From NCBI RefSeq assembly GCF_001854475.1, contig NZ_MNAN01000026.1, forward strand, positions 62,001 through 126,000: a stretch of DNA of 64,000 nt, given 5' to 3'. The stretch is from Pseudoalteromonas byunsanensis (lineage in GTDB: Bacteria > Pseudomonadota > Gammaproteobacteria > Enterobacterales > Alteromonadaceae). The notes under the pieces were generated by a model, which saw only the letters and a program-made list of their open reading frames with translations, was not told the DNA's origin and did not search any database. Position 1 is the stretch's first letter, and each line of letters begins with the position of its first letter. Positions 37,398 to 46,473 of the stretch are shown piece by piece. A program made the translations under genes and the position numbers.

Positions 37398-39596
37398 GTG
37401 TTGTATAGAATTATTCATTTTTGTAAAAGCTTTGTAGTTATTGCTTTGCTCTTTAGCGCATGTTTATCAGCCGAAGAAACTTGGCAGGCGTTAGAACAGC
37501 AGTTGAAAAAGCAGCTCAACCAAGATCCTGAAGTTTCTTTGACGCACGCACAAAATTTACTTAACGACCCACAATATAGCTTTGAGAACAACAGGTCCGC
37601 ATGGTTTGCTTTTAATCTTTACCTGACCTATTCACAAATCAATTTAGGGCAGTTTGACCAAGCGAAAGAAAATGCACAGCTGCTGTACAAGTTGAATGAT
37701 GCTGAGCAATTTCCAATCCGCCACGCTGAATCTGCATTACTAAGAGCCATGGTTGCTGATAGACAGAGTGATGCTCAGCTTAGTAGAAAAATGTCAGAAG
37801 AAGGATTGCAACTGCTAGGAGAAGATAAGGCTAAACATGCGGCGCTAGCTGCTGATCTTTACTCTTTGTTAAGTGGTAGTTATCGTAGTGAAGCTGACTA
37901 TGGTCAAGCGCTACATTACGCAAAACTAGCACTAGAATATAGCTGGGATGACAAGCCCAAAAGAGCCACGATGCACAATCAAATCGGGGTTCTTTATGAC
38001 TATATGGGTAATATGGAGCTTGCCCTTGAACACCATGAGTCTTCACTTGTGATAAGGCGTGAGAACTCAAATCAGCAAGGATTGTCGGACTCGCTCTATA
38101 ATATTGGCGAGATCTATCGTGATATGGAGCAATATACTTCGGCTTTATCACACTTCAAGCAGGCATTAAAGGTTGACGAATCATTGGGCAACCCTTACCA
38201 CATTGCAAATAGCCACGGAAAGTTAGGACAAGTTTATTTAAAGACTAATGAATTTGAGCTCGCGAAGGAACACATAAAAAAAGGGCTGCAACTGACCCGT
38301 AAGATGAGTGCAGATAGCGATACAAGTTGGCAGTTAAGTAACATGGCAAAAGTGTATGTTGCTGAGCAAAACCTCGATGAGGCCAAACGCTTGTCAGAAG
38401 AAGCCTTACAATTGGCTTTAGAGTCAAATGCAAAACGAACCGAACATACTGTTCGTATGACTTTGTTGGATATTGCTGTCCAGCAACAAGATAAGGAAGC
38501 AGCTCAAGAGCAAATTTCAACTTTATTATCTATGAAAAACTTGGGCTTGCAGTACGAACAACAGTTACACAAAGCTCGGGCTCAACTCTACGAGAATTTC
38601 GGAGACATCCATGGCGCTTTACAAGCAACAAAAGATTTTTTAAACGCTAAGCAAAAGTTGTATGACTATCTGGATAAGCAACAGACCGATAGGTTAAAAC
38701 AAAATGTTGAAGTTATTAGACAAGAACAAGCCCTTAGCTTACTGAAAAAGGAAAAAGCACTACAACAGGCCCAACTCGACAATCTAAAATTGCAAAGAGG
38801 AGTTGTGCTGCTATTGATGTTGCTAGTAGTTGGTATACTGCTGATGATATATTTCAGGCAAATTGCCAAGCAGCGCATGGCGAGTTTGAAAGCGCAAATG
38901 CTAGCTACCAACCTAGAAGAAAAGAACCAACTACTGTCAGATGTTGCTCATGAACTGAGAACACCACTTACGGCGCTCAAGCTTTCTATAGAGTTACTAG
39001 AACACAATATTGAACCGGATAAAGACAAAGCTTATGCAAAAGTCCACGGTAAGATTTCGCAACTAGATAATCTTATACGAGATATTTATCACTCTGCACA
39101 ATATGACAACAATGTAATGCAGCTATGCAAAGAAACTTGTGACCTTACATTGCTGATTGACGATGTGATTAGTGATTTTGATGAGCAGTTTAAGGAAAAG
39201 CATCAATCCTTACTGGTAGATAGACCCTCAACGCCTGTTTTGTGTAACGTAGACCCAGAGCGCTTTAAACAAATTATTATAAATTTATTGAATAATAGTT
39301 TGGCATATACCTATGAACATGGCCAAACACACGTTTCTTTAAAAGCGATTACACAAGGGCATAAGAACTGCGTGCAATTGACTGTATCGGACTCCGAGCC
39401 TGGGCTTGAAGAGTCGGAGCTCGACAAAGTATTTGATAGGTTGTATCGCGTAGAGTCTTCACGAGCCAGAGATTTGGGAGGCTCAGGACTTGGACTGGCG
39501 ATTTGTAAGCAGATTGTTCTTGCGCATGATGGTACTATTTCCGCCAAACAAAGTGAACTTGGTGGCGTTGAGTTTGTGGTATCTTTTGAACTCTAG
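37398..39596 (+). CDS. TPR-domain sensor histidine kinase
   Basis: About 732 aa from the GTG at 37398; start is uncertain (TTG 37401 and an upstream TTG 37326 are in frame and no good ribosome site is visible). A signal peptide (ending ACLSAEE) leads into a periplasmic region of about seven tetratricopeptide repeats (for example YDYMGNMELALEHHES, YRDMEQYTSALSHFKQAL). A coiled coil and one membrane helix (VVLLLMLLVVGILLMIYF) follow. The cytoplasmic kinase has HisKA (DVAHELRTPLTALK), N-box (IIINLLNNSL), and G-boxes (GGSGLGLAICKQI). No response regulator is adjacent, so the partner is elsewhere. Confidence 0.85.
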   Translation: MLYRIIHFCKSFVVIALLFSACLSAEETWQALEQQLKKQLNQDPEVSLTHAQNLLNDPQYSFENNRSAWFAFNLYLTYSQINLGQFDQAKENAQLLYKLNDAEQFPIRHAESALLRAMVADRQSDAQLSRKMSEEGLQLLGEDKAKHAALAADLYSLLSGSYRSEADYGQALHYAKLALEYSWDDKPKRATMHNQIGVLYDYMGNMELALEHHESSLVIRRENSNQQGLSDSLYNIGEIYRDMEQYTSALSHFKQALKVDESLGNPYHIANSHGKLGQVYLKTNEFELAKEHIKKGLQLTRKMSADSDTSWQLSNMAKVYVAEQNLDEAKRLSEEALQLALESNAKRTEHTVRMTLLDIAVQQQDKEAAQEQISTLLSMKNLGLQYEQQLHKARAQLYENFGDIHGALQATKDFLNAKQKLYDYLDKQQTDRLKQNVEVIRQEQALSLLKKEKALQQAQLDNLKLQRGVVLLLMLLVVGILLMIYFRQIAKQRMASLKAQMLATNLEEKNQLLSDVAHELRTPLTALKLSIELLEHNIEPDKDKAYAKVHGKISQLDNLIRDIYHSAQYDNNVMQLCKETCDLTLLIDDVISDFDEQFKEKHQSLLVDRPSTPVLCNVDPERFKQIIINLLNNSLAYTYEHGQTHVSLKAITQGHKNCVQLTVSDSEPGLEESELDKVFDRLYRVESSRARDLGGSGLGLAICKQIVLAHDGTISAKQSELGGVEFVVSFEL

Positions 39597-39726
39597 AGCG
39601 ATGAGACTTTGATACCCATGGCCGCGGTGAAGGTCATTATAATTAACCACTTCCAGTTTCCTTTTTTAGGTAATGTGGTTAGAATTCAGCTTTAATATTT
39701 TTGGTTTATAAAAATAAGAGGAAATT

Positions 39727-39942
39727 ATGCAATTAAAAAAGAAAATCATTTCGACGTTTTTTATCGCTTCGACATTGTCACTAGTGGCTTTTGTTGGCGT
39801 TTCTAAGCAATCTGAAACTGTCCATATGACTAACCTTAGCGATGCCAAACCATATGCGCTTTTGTCTGGTCGTTCACAAAAAGGCGGTGAAGTGCAAGAA
39901 ACATTTTCCATTGAAAGTATTTTTGACTTTTTCTTTGCCTAA
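39727..39942 (+). CDS. Small secreted peptide, 71 aa, unknown
   Basis: 71-aa peptide with a very good ribosome site (AGAGGAAATT) and a clear signal-peptide-like N-terminus (MQLKKKIISTFFIASTLSLV). The mature part is polar with a Gly/Ser/Arg-rich centre and an unusual hydrophobic end, FDFFFA. Its stop is 8 bp before the ATG of a fatty-acid-hydroxylase-family membrane protein, implying co-translation. No family recognised. It could be a precursor peptide or an accessory to the membrane enzyme; both are inference. Confidence 0.65.
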   Translation: MQLKKKIISTFFIASTLSLVAFVGVSKQSETVHMTNLSDAKPYALLSGRSQKGGEVQETFSIESIFDFFFA

Positions 39943-39950
39943 CATTCTCG

Positions 39951-40919
39951 ATGTTTATGGATTTTATAGTTCATTTTGTCAATAGGCTATTAATTGAACT
40001 CGATGAGGCCACTATGCAGTGGCCTTTTTTGCTCGGGGCTCTTTCAATGGCAATTTGCTTTGTATATCTTTACAAAGATAAATCATTACTTGACTCTTTT
40101 AAATTCATATTTTGTAGAAAGATTTGGTTTCATAAGTCCGCGGTAACGGACTACAAAATCGCTATTATTAATGGCTGTATTTATGCGGTATTACTTCCTA
40201 CATCACTATTTTCATCGTTTGAGATATCAACTGTTGTACATGAGACGCTAACTACCTACTTTGGCGAAAGTAATATTGAGCAACATACACAACCTGCACT
40301 TTGGGCTACATTACTTTTCTCTCTTTTTATAATACTCATTGTTGATTTTGTTAGTTACCTTGTTCATTTTTTATATCATAAGGTTCCATTTTTGTGGGAA
40401 TTCCACAAGGTCCATCATTCGGCGCGAGTGCTGACTCCAGTCAGTTCGTTTAGAACTCACCCTGTTTCAAATTGGCTTGGATTGATAGTGAATGGGATTT
40501 TAATTGGTATGGTGTTCGGGTTACTTAAGTATTTTGTAACGTTCCCAGTTTCTGAACTTTCATTATTCGGATTAAACGTGTTTTCTTTCTTTATAAATCT
40601 ATTTGGCGGCCTGCTAACACACTCACATATACGTATTCAATGGCCTGCAAATATATCCAAAGTCATAGTTAGCCCGTTAAATCATCAAATACATCATAGT
40701 AATAATCCCGCGCATTTTGATAAAAACTTCGGCTTTTGGTTTTCTATTTGGGATGTTATTTTTGGTACTTACTATAAGGGAACCGAACAAGACAAGTTTG
40801 CTTTTGGTATTGGTAAAGAAACAAAGGATTTTTACTCGTTGAAAACAGTCTACTTTAGGCCGGTAAAAAATGCTTTGCAAATAGCGAAACAGTTTTTTAA
40901 ATCTAGGCAGGCAAGGTAA
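39951..40919 (+). CDS. Sterol desaturase / fatty acid hydroxylase family membrane protein
   Basis: 322-aa integral-membrane di-iron protein of the sterol desaturase/fatty acid hydroxylase superfamily. At least four hydrophobic helices carry the histidine clusters: HFLYHKVPFLWEFHKVHHSAR, THSHIRI and HQIHHSNNPAHFDKNFG. The set fits HX3H, HXXHH and HXXHH boxes. Relatives hydroxylate or desaturate lipids, carotenoids or alkylglycerols at the membrane. There is no own ribosome site, and the ATG lies 8 bp after the small peptide's stop, so translation is probably coupled. Substrate unknown. Confidence 0.88.
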   Translation: MFMDFIVHFVNRLLIELDEATMQWPFLLGALSMAICFVYLYKDKSLLDSFKFIFCRKIWFHKSAVTDYKIAIINGCIYAVLLPTSLFSSFEISTVVHETLTTYFGESNIEQHTQPALWATLLFSLFIILIVDFVSYLVHFLYHKVPFLWEFHKVHHSARVLTPVSSFRTHPVSNWLGLIVNGILIGMVFGLLKYFVTFPVSELSLFGLNVFSFFINLFGGLLTHSHIRIQWPANISKVIVSPLNHQIHHSNNPAHFDKNFGFWFSIWDVIFGTYYKGTEQDKFAFGIGKETKDFYSLKTVYFRPVKNALQIAKQFFKSRQAR

Positions 40920-40990
40920 GTGCTTCAGTAGTTTATCAGCTAAAGAAAAGGCGTGTGCTGGGCGCATTCAAGTGACAAATACAACTCTAA

Positions 40991-41038
40991 AGACATTACG
41001 TTTAAACCGCCTTACACAGTGGGTTTTAAGGTAATGTC
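40991..41038. terminator. Long imperfect inverted repeat between convergent genes
   Basis: AGACATTAC (40991-40999) is inverted at 41030-41038, with TTTAAACC/GGTTTTAA extending the pairing inward. It spans the AraC gene's stop codon and the end of the hydroxylase transcript, and likely works as a bidirectional terminator. Confidence 0.55.
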
Positions 41039-41836
41039 TTGTTGCGTTTTGCGCCAAGAGGCGGGTGTCATGCCGTAGGCTTTCTTAAATTGGCGTATGA
41101 AATGCGTTGTATCGCTCCATCCAAGTTCGTAAACAATGGTGTTCACAGCTTTGTCTGTATGTAGTAATTTGGCACACGCCTGCGTGAGGCGTGTTTTTAT
41201 GATCCACTGTCCAACCGAAAATCCAGTTTCCATTTTAACCTTGGTTGCGAGATAGGAAGGACTACAATGAACAGCCTGAGCGACATCTTTGAGTGAAATA
41301 CTCTTTATGTAATTAAGTTGAATGTAATCCAGTGCAGCAGTCACTTTATCAGAGCGAATATGCGATAAAAGCCCTAGTTCGTTGGCCTTTTGAACTTCGT
41401 ATAGCAGCAAGTTCAGCAGACTTTTTATTACCTCGATGTTATCAGCCCCATCAAGTGTCATCATAATCTGTAGTTGTGTTAATAACGAAATGGTCCAATT
41501 TACTCGGGCTTTACTAAGCTGCAGTGCGGGAATTGCGCCTAATCTTACTTGCCTAAATGGCGTCATAAGTGGGTCTTTTTCGCTCATTCCCAGGCAAGTA
41601 GGGCAAAAGCTTACCCACCAGATTTCCAGATTTTCACCACCAATCAAACTGTGTGGTACGCCCGCAGGTACTAACGTGAACATATTTGCTTTGAGTGTTA
41701 CCGGCTCTTTGTGTTGCATTGTTAACGTACCTGCGACAATAAAACTCAGAATATACTGAGTCTGTGAACCATGAGCTTCATGACCAATGTGGTTAAATAG
41801 CTCATGACCAACACTAATAATATGGTCTGAGTGCAT
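41012..41836 (-). CDS. AraC family transcriptional regulator
   Basis: 274-aa AraC-type regulator. An N-terminal cupin-like sensing domain (about 1-150: YILSFIVAGTLTMQHKEPVTLKANMFTLVPAGVPHSL) is followed by a two-HTH DNA-binding domain (about 180-270: SLKDVAQAVHCSPSYLATKVKMETG and the characteristic GWSDTTHFIRQFKKAYGMTPASWRK). The ligand and targets are unknown. It converges on the membrane-hydroxylase gene and diverges from the DUF1360-like/GNAT pair. Confidence 0.9.
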   Translation of the reverse strand: MHSDHIISVGHELFNHIGHEAHGSQTQYILSFIVAGTLTMQHKEPVTLKANMFTLVPAGVPHSLIGGENLEIWWVSFCPTCLGMSEKDPLMTPFRQVRLGAIPALQLSKARVNWTISLLTQLQIMMTLDGADNIEVIKSLLNLLLYEVQKANELGLLSHIRSDKVTAALDYIQLNYIKSISLKDVAQAVHCSPSYLATKVKMETGFSVGQWIIKTRLTQACAKLLHTDKAVNTIVYELGWSDTTHFIRQFKKAYGMTPASWRKTQQDITLKPTV

Positions 41837-41973
41837 AGAAGAACACCAAAAAGAACAATAGGCCGATTATAGCGAATTATACGCTCTATAAAAGCACATA
41901 TATAGAAGTCATAATTTACAAATGAAACAATAAGCCGATTGGCTCATTGATAAGTTGTTGATTTGGAGAATAT

Positions 41974-42363
41974 ATGAATTTAACTTTGGTAGTAGTTGGC
42001 TTGTCGTTACATATCTTGATTTGGGAAAAACTACCGGATTGGGGAAACTGGTTCAATTGGCTTGTAGAGCGTTTGCCTAAACCATTAAGATATCTCTACG
42101 ATTCATGGCGCTGTCCATATTGTTTTGGTTTTTGGGTTGCTTTGTTACTACATGGATTGACTGGAGAGTATACCCTTGAAAGCTTAAGAGACATGCCAGC
42201 ATATCTTGATGTAATAACAATGCCAGTCGCATGGCTGCTAGATTCTTTAGCAACCGCATTGTTAATCATGTTAGGTAGTCTGACTATTAAGGCTCTAGCG
42301 GGGCCTGCGATAAAAGGACATGAGATGACTCAAGCATTTCGTAACGCAAAAACAAAAGAGTAA
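41974..42363 (+). CDS. Small membrane protein, DUF1360-like
   Basis: 129-aa protein with hydrophobic stretches at about 1-17, 47-66 and 78-105, and a WRCPYCFGFWVALL motif (CPYC near residue 48) that resembles the Cys-x-x-Cys of the DUF1360 family. Function unknown; the CxxC could bind metal or be redox-active. It is directly followed by the GNAT gene (4 bp), so the pair is one transcript. Confidence 0.6.
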   Translation: MNLTLVVVGLSLHILIWEKLPDWGNWFNWLVERLPKPLRYLYDSWRCPYCFGFWVALLLHGLTGEYTLESLRDMPAYLDVITMPVAWLLDSLATALLIMLGSLTIKALAGPAIKGHEMTQAFRNAKTKE

Positions 42364-42366
42364 GTG

Positions 42367-42891
42367 ATGGTAAAATTGAATGTTAATAAAGAAATAATGT
42401 CCTCAAGATTGCTTATAGCGCTTGCCAGGCCGCAATATGATGAAAGCCCTGATGAGTTTGCAAAAAAAATCCAACATGTATTGCAACCACAGACATGTGT
42501 TTCTTTGCCGAAAAGTTGGCAAAACATAAATACGCTCGAAGATACTCATCGCTGGTTACATTTACAATTGGCCCAAGCTCAGCTCTATACGATTTCTAAT
42601 AGGCAAACTAGTGACCTGCTAGGTGTAGCTGTGCTACATGAGCACTCAGACGAAGCTTATATTGGATATGTTATTGCAAACGAATATTGGGGGCAGGGCT
42701 TTGCAAGTGAAGCACTTCAAACACTAATTGCATGTTACAAAGAACAAACCACCATTAAAACGCTTGTGGCGGGAGTTGACAAGGACAACATTGGTTCCAT
42801 AAAGGTGCTAACAAAGTCAGGTTTTACTCAAGTTCATTGTGAGCATAACGACTCAAATACACTACATTATACCTTTTCGCTTATAGATTAA
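42367..42891 (+). CDS. GNAT family N-acetyltransferase
   Basis: 174-aa acetyltransferase of the RimJ/RimL-like GNAT group. Motif A, GYVIANEYWGQGFASEALQTLI (Q/RxxGxG/A for acetyl-CoA), is clear at about 106-127, and the C-terminal AGVDKDNIGSIKVLTKSGFTQ is the usual motif B. It may acetylate ribosomal protein termini or small molecules. It is co-transcribed with the small membrane protein upstream and ends in a strong terminator. Confidence 0.85.
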   Translation: MVKLNVNKEIMSSRLLIALARPQYDESPDEFAKKIQHVLQPQTCVSLPKSWQNINTLEDTHRWLHLQLAQAQLYTISNRQTSDLLGVAVLHEHSDEAYIGYVIANEYWGQGFASEALQTLIACYKEQTTIKTLVAGVDKDNIGSIKVLTKSGFTQVHCEHNDSNTLHYTFSLID

Positions 42892-42892
42892 G

Positions 42893-42940
42893 GTATCAGG
42901 CCATTGTTGGAAAACCACAATGGCCTGATACATTTATTGC
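42893..42940 (+). terminator. Strong intrinsic terminator of GNAT operon
   Basis: GTATCAGGCCATTGT (from 42893) pairs with ACAATGGCCTGATAC (to 42931), a stem of 15-17 bp with one bulged T, followed by CATTTATT. Confidence 0.8.
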
Positions 42941-43131
42941 AAATTTCAAAAAACTGACCTCAGTTGCTCGTAGTAAAGATATCGGAGCAATGCATTTTTT
43001 TAACGACTTGAATTCATGTTCACATACATCTTCACGGCTAAATATATTATTTTCAATTGGTTATAGAGCATTTTGGTGTCGAGCTTAGTGCTTTTGCGTG
43101 TTGTTCTGAAGTTATTAATAAAAAAACTACA

Positions 43132-43153
43132 AATATATTGTATACAATATATT
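43132..43153. promoter_or_regulatory. Perfect 22-bp palindrome before TonB receptor gene (site A)
   Basis: Perfect dyad with the core ATTGTATACAAT, centred between 43142 and 43143, about 80 bp upstream of the receptor ATG. The same core returns at 50105-50136 and 51923-51934. The GTATAC centre with outer T/A pairs resembles FadR-type GntR operators; no GntR gene is in the window. Apart from this and the GNAT terminator, nothing else is visible in the 42892-43224 gap. Confidence 0.7.
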
Positions 43154-43224
43154 GAATTTAACTCTATTGAGGCGTTACTATAGCGGTGAGTTTTAATAAC
43201 AATAAAAGTTCAAGGGGAACCCAA

Positions 43225-46200
43225 ATGAACAAAAACACCAACAGAATGTGGCAACGAAGCTTGATTGCCGCAGCGGTCGCAGGCTGTTTAAGCTCACCAG
43301 TAGCCATCGCTCAGGGCAAAACTACAGGAAGTATCGAAGGGAATGTGCTTGTGCAAAGTGGTCAGACACTGGCAAATGTACAGTTAACGCTTAAGCACAA
43401 TACTAAAGGGTTTGTAAAAAAAACCACCACCAATGACAGAGGGGAATTCGACTTAAAAGGGTTACCAATTGGTTCGTATACCGTTACTTTCACAAAAGAT
43501 GGCTACCACAGTGTTTCGGAGTCTGAACTAGAAATTGTGGCGGGCAACACGGCCTCGTTTGACGTGTCTATGTTTAGCAGTGATATAGAAACTATACAGG
43601 TGAGCGGTACAGCAATACGCAACATCGATATGCAAAGTTCTACGGCGCAGATGACCTTCACAGCGGCAGAGCTTGATAGACTGCCTGTGGCGCAAGACCT
43701 ATCCTCTGTCGCGTTATTATCACCAGCTGCATCGTTGGCAGCTGACCCAGAGCAAGACTATGGCCGCGGCGTGTCTTTTAGTGGTGCTTCTGTTGCCGAA
43801 AATGGCTACTTTCTTAACGGCTTAAATATAACTGATATTCGTAAAGGCCTTGGTTATCTTGAGTTTCCTTGGGAAGCAATCGCCCAAACCAACGTGGTAA
43901 CAGGTGGTGTACCAGCTGAGTATGGTAATTTTATTGGCGGCGTAACTGACGTGGTTACAAAATCGGGTGATAATGAATTTAAATTTGGTGCAAAATTTGA
44001 CTATCAACCCGCTAACTTTCTGCGTAGCCGCAGTCCTGATATTTGGGGCTATGATATAGGTCACCCGGAGACCGACGAAGAAGGTAACGTAACAGGTTAT
44101 CCATATGCGATAAAAACATATAATGGTGAAGACTCAATAAAAGATTCTCGTTATAACGTGTGGGCGAGTGGCCCAATTATCGAAGATACTCTTTTCTTTT
44201 ATGCGCTTTATAACCCACAAAAAGTTACTAAGCGCTATGCAGACAAAACAACTCTAACACAACGAGTTGATGAAGCAGACTTTTGGCTCGCGAACGTTGA
44301 TTGGTACGTCACTGAAGATCATAGTATTTCTTTTACTGCGATGAATAATGAGTGGGAGCGTAACGAATATCATGCTGATTATCACTTCAGTCCAGTGGGG
44401 CGACAGCAGTCCTATCAATCAGGCGAGTTCGGCGAACCGACAAAAAGTGAATGGGGTGGCTCTGTAATTACCGCTAACTACAACGGTTATATTACCGATG
44501 AACTCAGTGTTTCAGCCGTTTATGGTGTAACTAAACAAGACACGCTCGAAGCTAACCCTGTTGCACATTTAAGCCGTGTCTGGGACAACCGAAGTGGTAG
44601 TTGGGAGCGCCGAGGTGACTGGCAAGGTTGGTCAAAGGGCGCGATAAGTGAAGACAAGCGCACACAGGCTAGAATTGATTTTGACTGGGTGGTTGGCGAT
44701 CATACAATTTCATTTGGCTACAGCCATGAGAAAGTAGAAACTTCTGATTTATCAGAATACTCGGGAGATGGTTGGCGCTACGATATTTATGTTGCCACAG
44801 AATCTCGCATAGAGAATATTAATCAGATAATTGAGCTTCAGGCCAACCGACAAGGGATAGCCTATCAGCCATCTCCTCTTGAAGTTGGGGATGCCTACTT
44901 TTGGACCAAGCAATACAAGAAAAGCGGCAGTACAGAGCAAAACTATCGCTCTATCTATCTAGAAGACACATGGGAGGTGACTGATCAGCTTACGCTTAAC
45001 CTGGGCGTTCGTAACAGTGCCTTTGACGCCTTCACAGGAACGAATGAAGAATACGTTTCCATGGAAAACCAATGGGCACCAAGATTGGGTATCAACTATG
45101 ACTTGTTTGCCGACGGTGCTACCAAGCTATTCGCAAACTATGGCCGCTACTACATGCCTATTTCTCCTAACACTAGTGCTCGCATGACACTGCCAGAAGT
45201 TAATATAACCGGTTATGGCTTATTTGATGGCACGTTTAACGAGGAAAATAATACTCCCAACAGAATTGGCGATTTATTTGCTGTTGAAGTAGCGAGCGAC
45301 GGTGAATTAGCGCAGCCGGTTTCTACTTACGTCGATAAAGACCTTGAACCTATGTATAGTGACGAGTTTGTGTTGGGTATTCAGCATGAGCTCAACGACG
45401 ACTGGGTGCTTGGTGCGCGTTATATTTATCGCGATCTTAAATCGTCAATTGAGGATACCAACTTACGCTTTGCGCTTGTTGAAAAATGGGGCCGAGAAAA
45501 CCCAGAACAACTAGCTGTATTGCAGGATTTGGGATTAAATACTAATGTCGGCTGGCTGGCACTGGTTATCAACCCAGGTAATCCTATTAAGCTTGCCTAC
45601 GATAAAAACCAAGATGGCGTAGTTGCGGATGATGAGTATGTTCAGTGGGATGCAGATTATTTAGGCCTGCCAAAGGCTGAGCGTAAATATCATGCGTTAG
45701 AATTCACAGCCAAAGGCCAGATCTCTGATGGGTTTATCATAAATGCGTCATACACATGGTCGAAAAACGAAGGTACAACTGAAGGTTTGGTCAGTGGTGC
45801 TCACTCGCAAGCAGACCCAGGTTGGTCGGGTTCTTATGATGCACCAGAGCTTACAGATCATAGCTATGGTCGTACATCCAATGACATTCCACACAAAATC
45901 AAAGTATTTGGTTCGTACGAAATTAATGATGAATTTGCGATTGGTTTCAATGCACAAGCTCAGCAAGGTCGTCCTATCAACAAGTTTGGCTATCACCCAC
46001 AAGGCGTTGGCGCATGTTCAGAACCTATGTGGCTTGACGCTGACAAAACTCAGTTCAACCCAAATGCTGTAACGGATTGTACGGACATACGTGGTACTGA
46101 CTTCTATTACAACGGCGAGCCTTCTCCACGAGGGTCTCATGGCCATAGTAAGTGGATTTATAATCTAGATCTAAGTGCAAGCTACAACACCCAAGTTGCA

Positions 46201-46374
46201 GGTGGCGACTTACTCATTTCAGCGACGATATTTAATGTCTTTAATTTGGCATCCCCCACGTCTTACTTCGATGAAGCGGAGCTGGAGCAAGGGGTAGATA
46301 ATCCTAACTATCGTTTGGTTGAAGAGTATCAAGCACCGCGCAGTGCGCAGCTAACGGTACGCTATGAGTTCTAA
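43225..46374 (+). CDS. TonB-dependent outer-membrane receptor with N-terminal CarboxypepD_reg-like domain
   Basis: 1049-aa outer-membrane receptor. The ATG at 43225 follows AAGGGG; a signal peptide (about 1-30, ending AIAQ) precedes a CarboxypepD_reg-like beta-sandwich (about 35-115). A plug domain follows (QVSGTAIRNIDMQSSTAQMTFTAAELDRLP; VTGGVPAEYGNFIGGVTDVVTKSG), then a ~800-residue barrel ending in aromatic-terminated strands (SAQLTVRYEF). This 'Oar-like/SusC-like' type takes up oligosaccharides, peptides or other polymers. The palindrome before it is shared with the peptidase/POT pair 4 kb downstream, so peptides or a glycan degradation product may be the cargo. Confidence 0.9.
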   Translation: MNKNTNRMWQRSLIAAAVAGCLSSPVAIAQGKTTGSIEGNVLVQSGQTLANVQLTLKHNTKGFVKKTTTNDRGEFDLKGLPIGSYTVTFTKDGYHSVSESELEIVAGNTASFDVSMFSSDIETIQVSGTAIRNIDMQSSTAQMTFTAAELDRLPVAQDLSSVALLSPAASLAADPEQDYGRGVSFSGASVAENGYFLNGLNITDIRKGLGYLEFPWEAIAQTNVVTGGVPAEYGNFIGGVTDVVTKSGDNEFKFGAKFDYQPANFLRSRSPDIWGYDIGHPETDEEGNVTGYPYAIKTYNGEDSIKDSRYNVWASGPIIEDTLFFYALYNPQKVTKRYADKTTLTQRVDEADFWLANVDWYVTEDHSISFTAMNNEWERNEYHADYHFSPVGRQQSYQSGEFGEPTKSEWGGSVITANYNGYITDELSVSAVYGVTKQDTLEANPVAHLSRVWDNRSGSWERRGDWQGWSKGAISEDKRTQARIDFDWVVGDHTISFGYSHEKVETSDLSEYSGDGWRYDIYVATESRIENINQIIELQANRQGIAYQPSPLEVGDAYFWTKQYKKSGSTEQNYRSIYLEDTWEVTDQLTLNLGVRNSAFDAFTGTNEEYVSMENQWAPRLGINYDLFADGATKLFANYGRYYMPISPNTSARMTLPEVNITGYGLFDGTFNEENNTPNRIGDLFAVEVASDGELAQPVSTYVDKDLEPMYSDEFVLGIQHELNDDWVLGARYIYRDLKSSIEDTNLRFALVEKWGRENPEQLAVLQDLGLNTNVGWLALVINPGNPIKLAYDKNQDGVVADDEYVQWDADYLGLPKAERKYHALEFTAKGQISDGFIINASYTWSKNEGTTEGLVSGAHSQADPGWSGSYDAPELTDHSYGRTSNDIPHKIKVFGSYEINDEFAIGFNAQAQQGRPINKFGYHPQGVGACSEPMWLDADKTQFNPNAVTDCTDIRGTDFYYNGEPSPRGSHGHSKWIYNLDLSASYNTQVAGGDLLISATIFNVFNLASPTSYFDEAELEQGVDNPNYRLVEEYQAPRSAQLTVRYEF

Positions 46375-46403
46375 ATCAAAAAGATAATAATTATTTGATG
46401 ATA

Positions 46404-46435
46404 AAAGCCCTACACGCTACGTAGGGCTTTTTTTA
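46404..46435 (+). terminator. Intrinsic terminator of TonB receptor gene
   Basis: AAAGCCCTAC (46404-46413) and GTAGGGCTTT (46421-46430) form a 10-bp perfect stem with a 7-nt loop, then a T-run. Confidence 0.85.
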
Positions 46436-46473
46436 TATTGTGGATAGTTGGTTGTACTTCCACTGTGTCAGCG

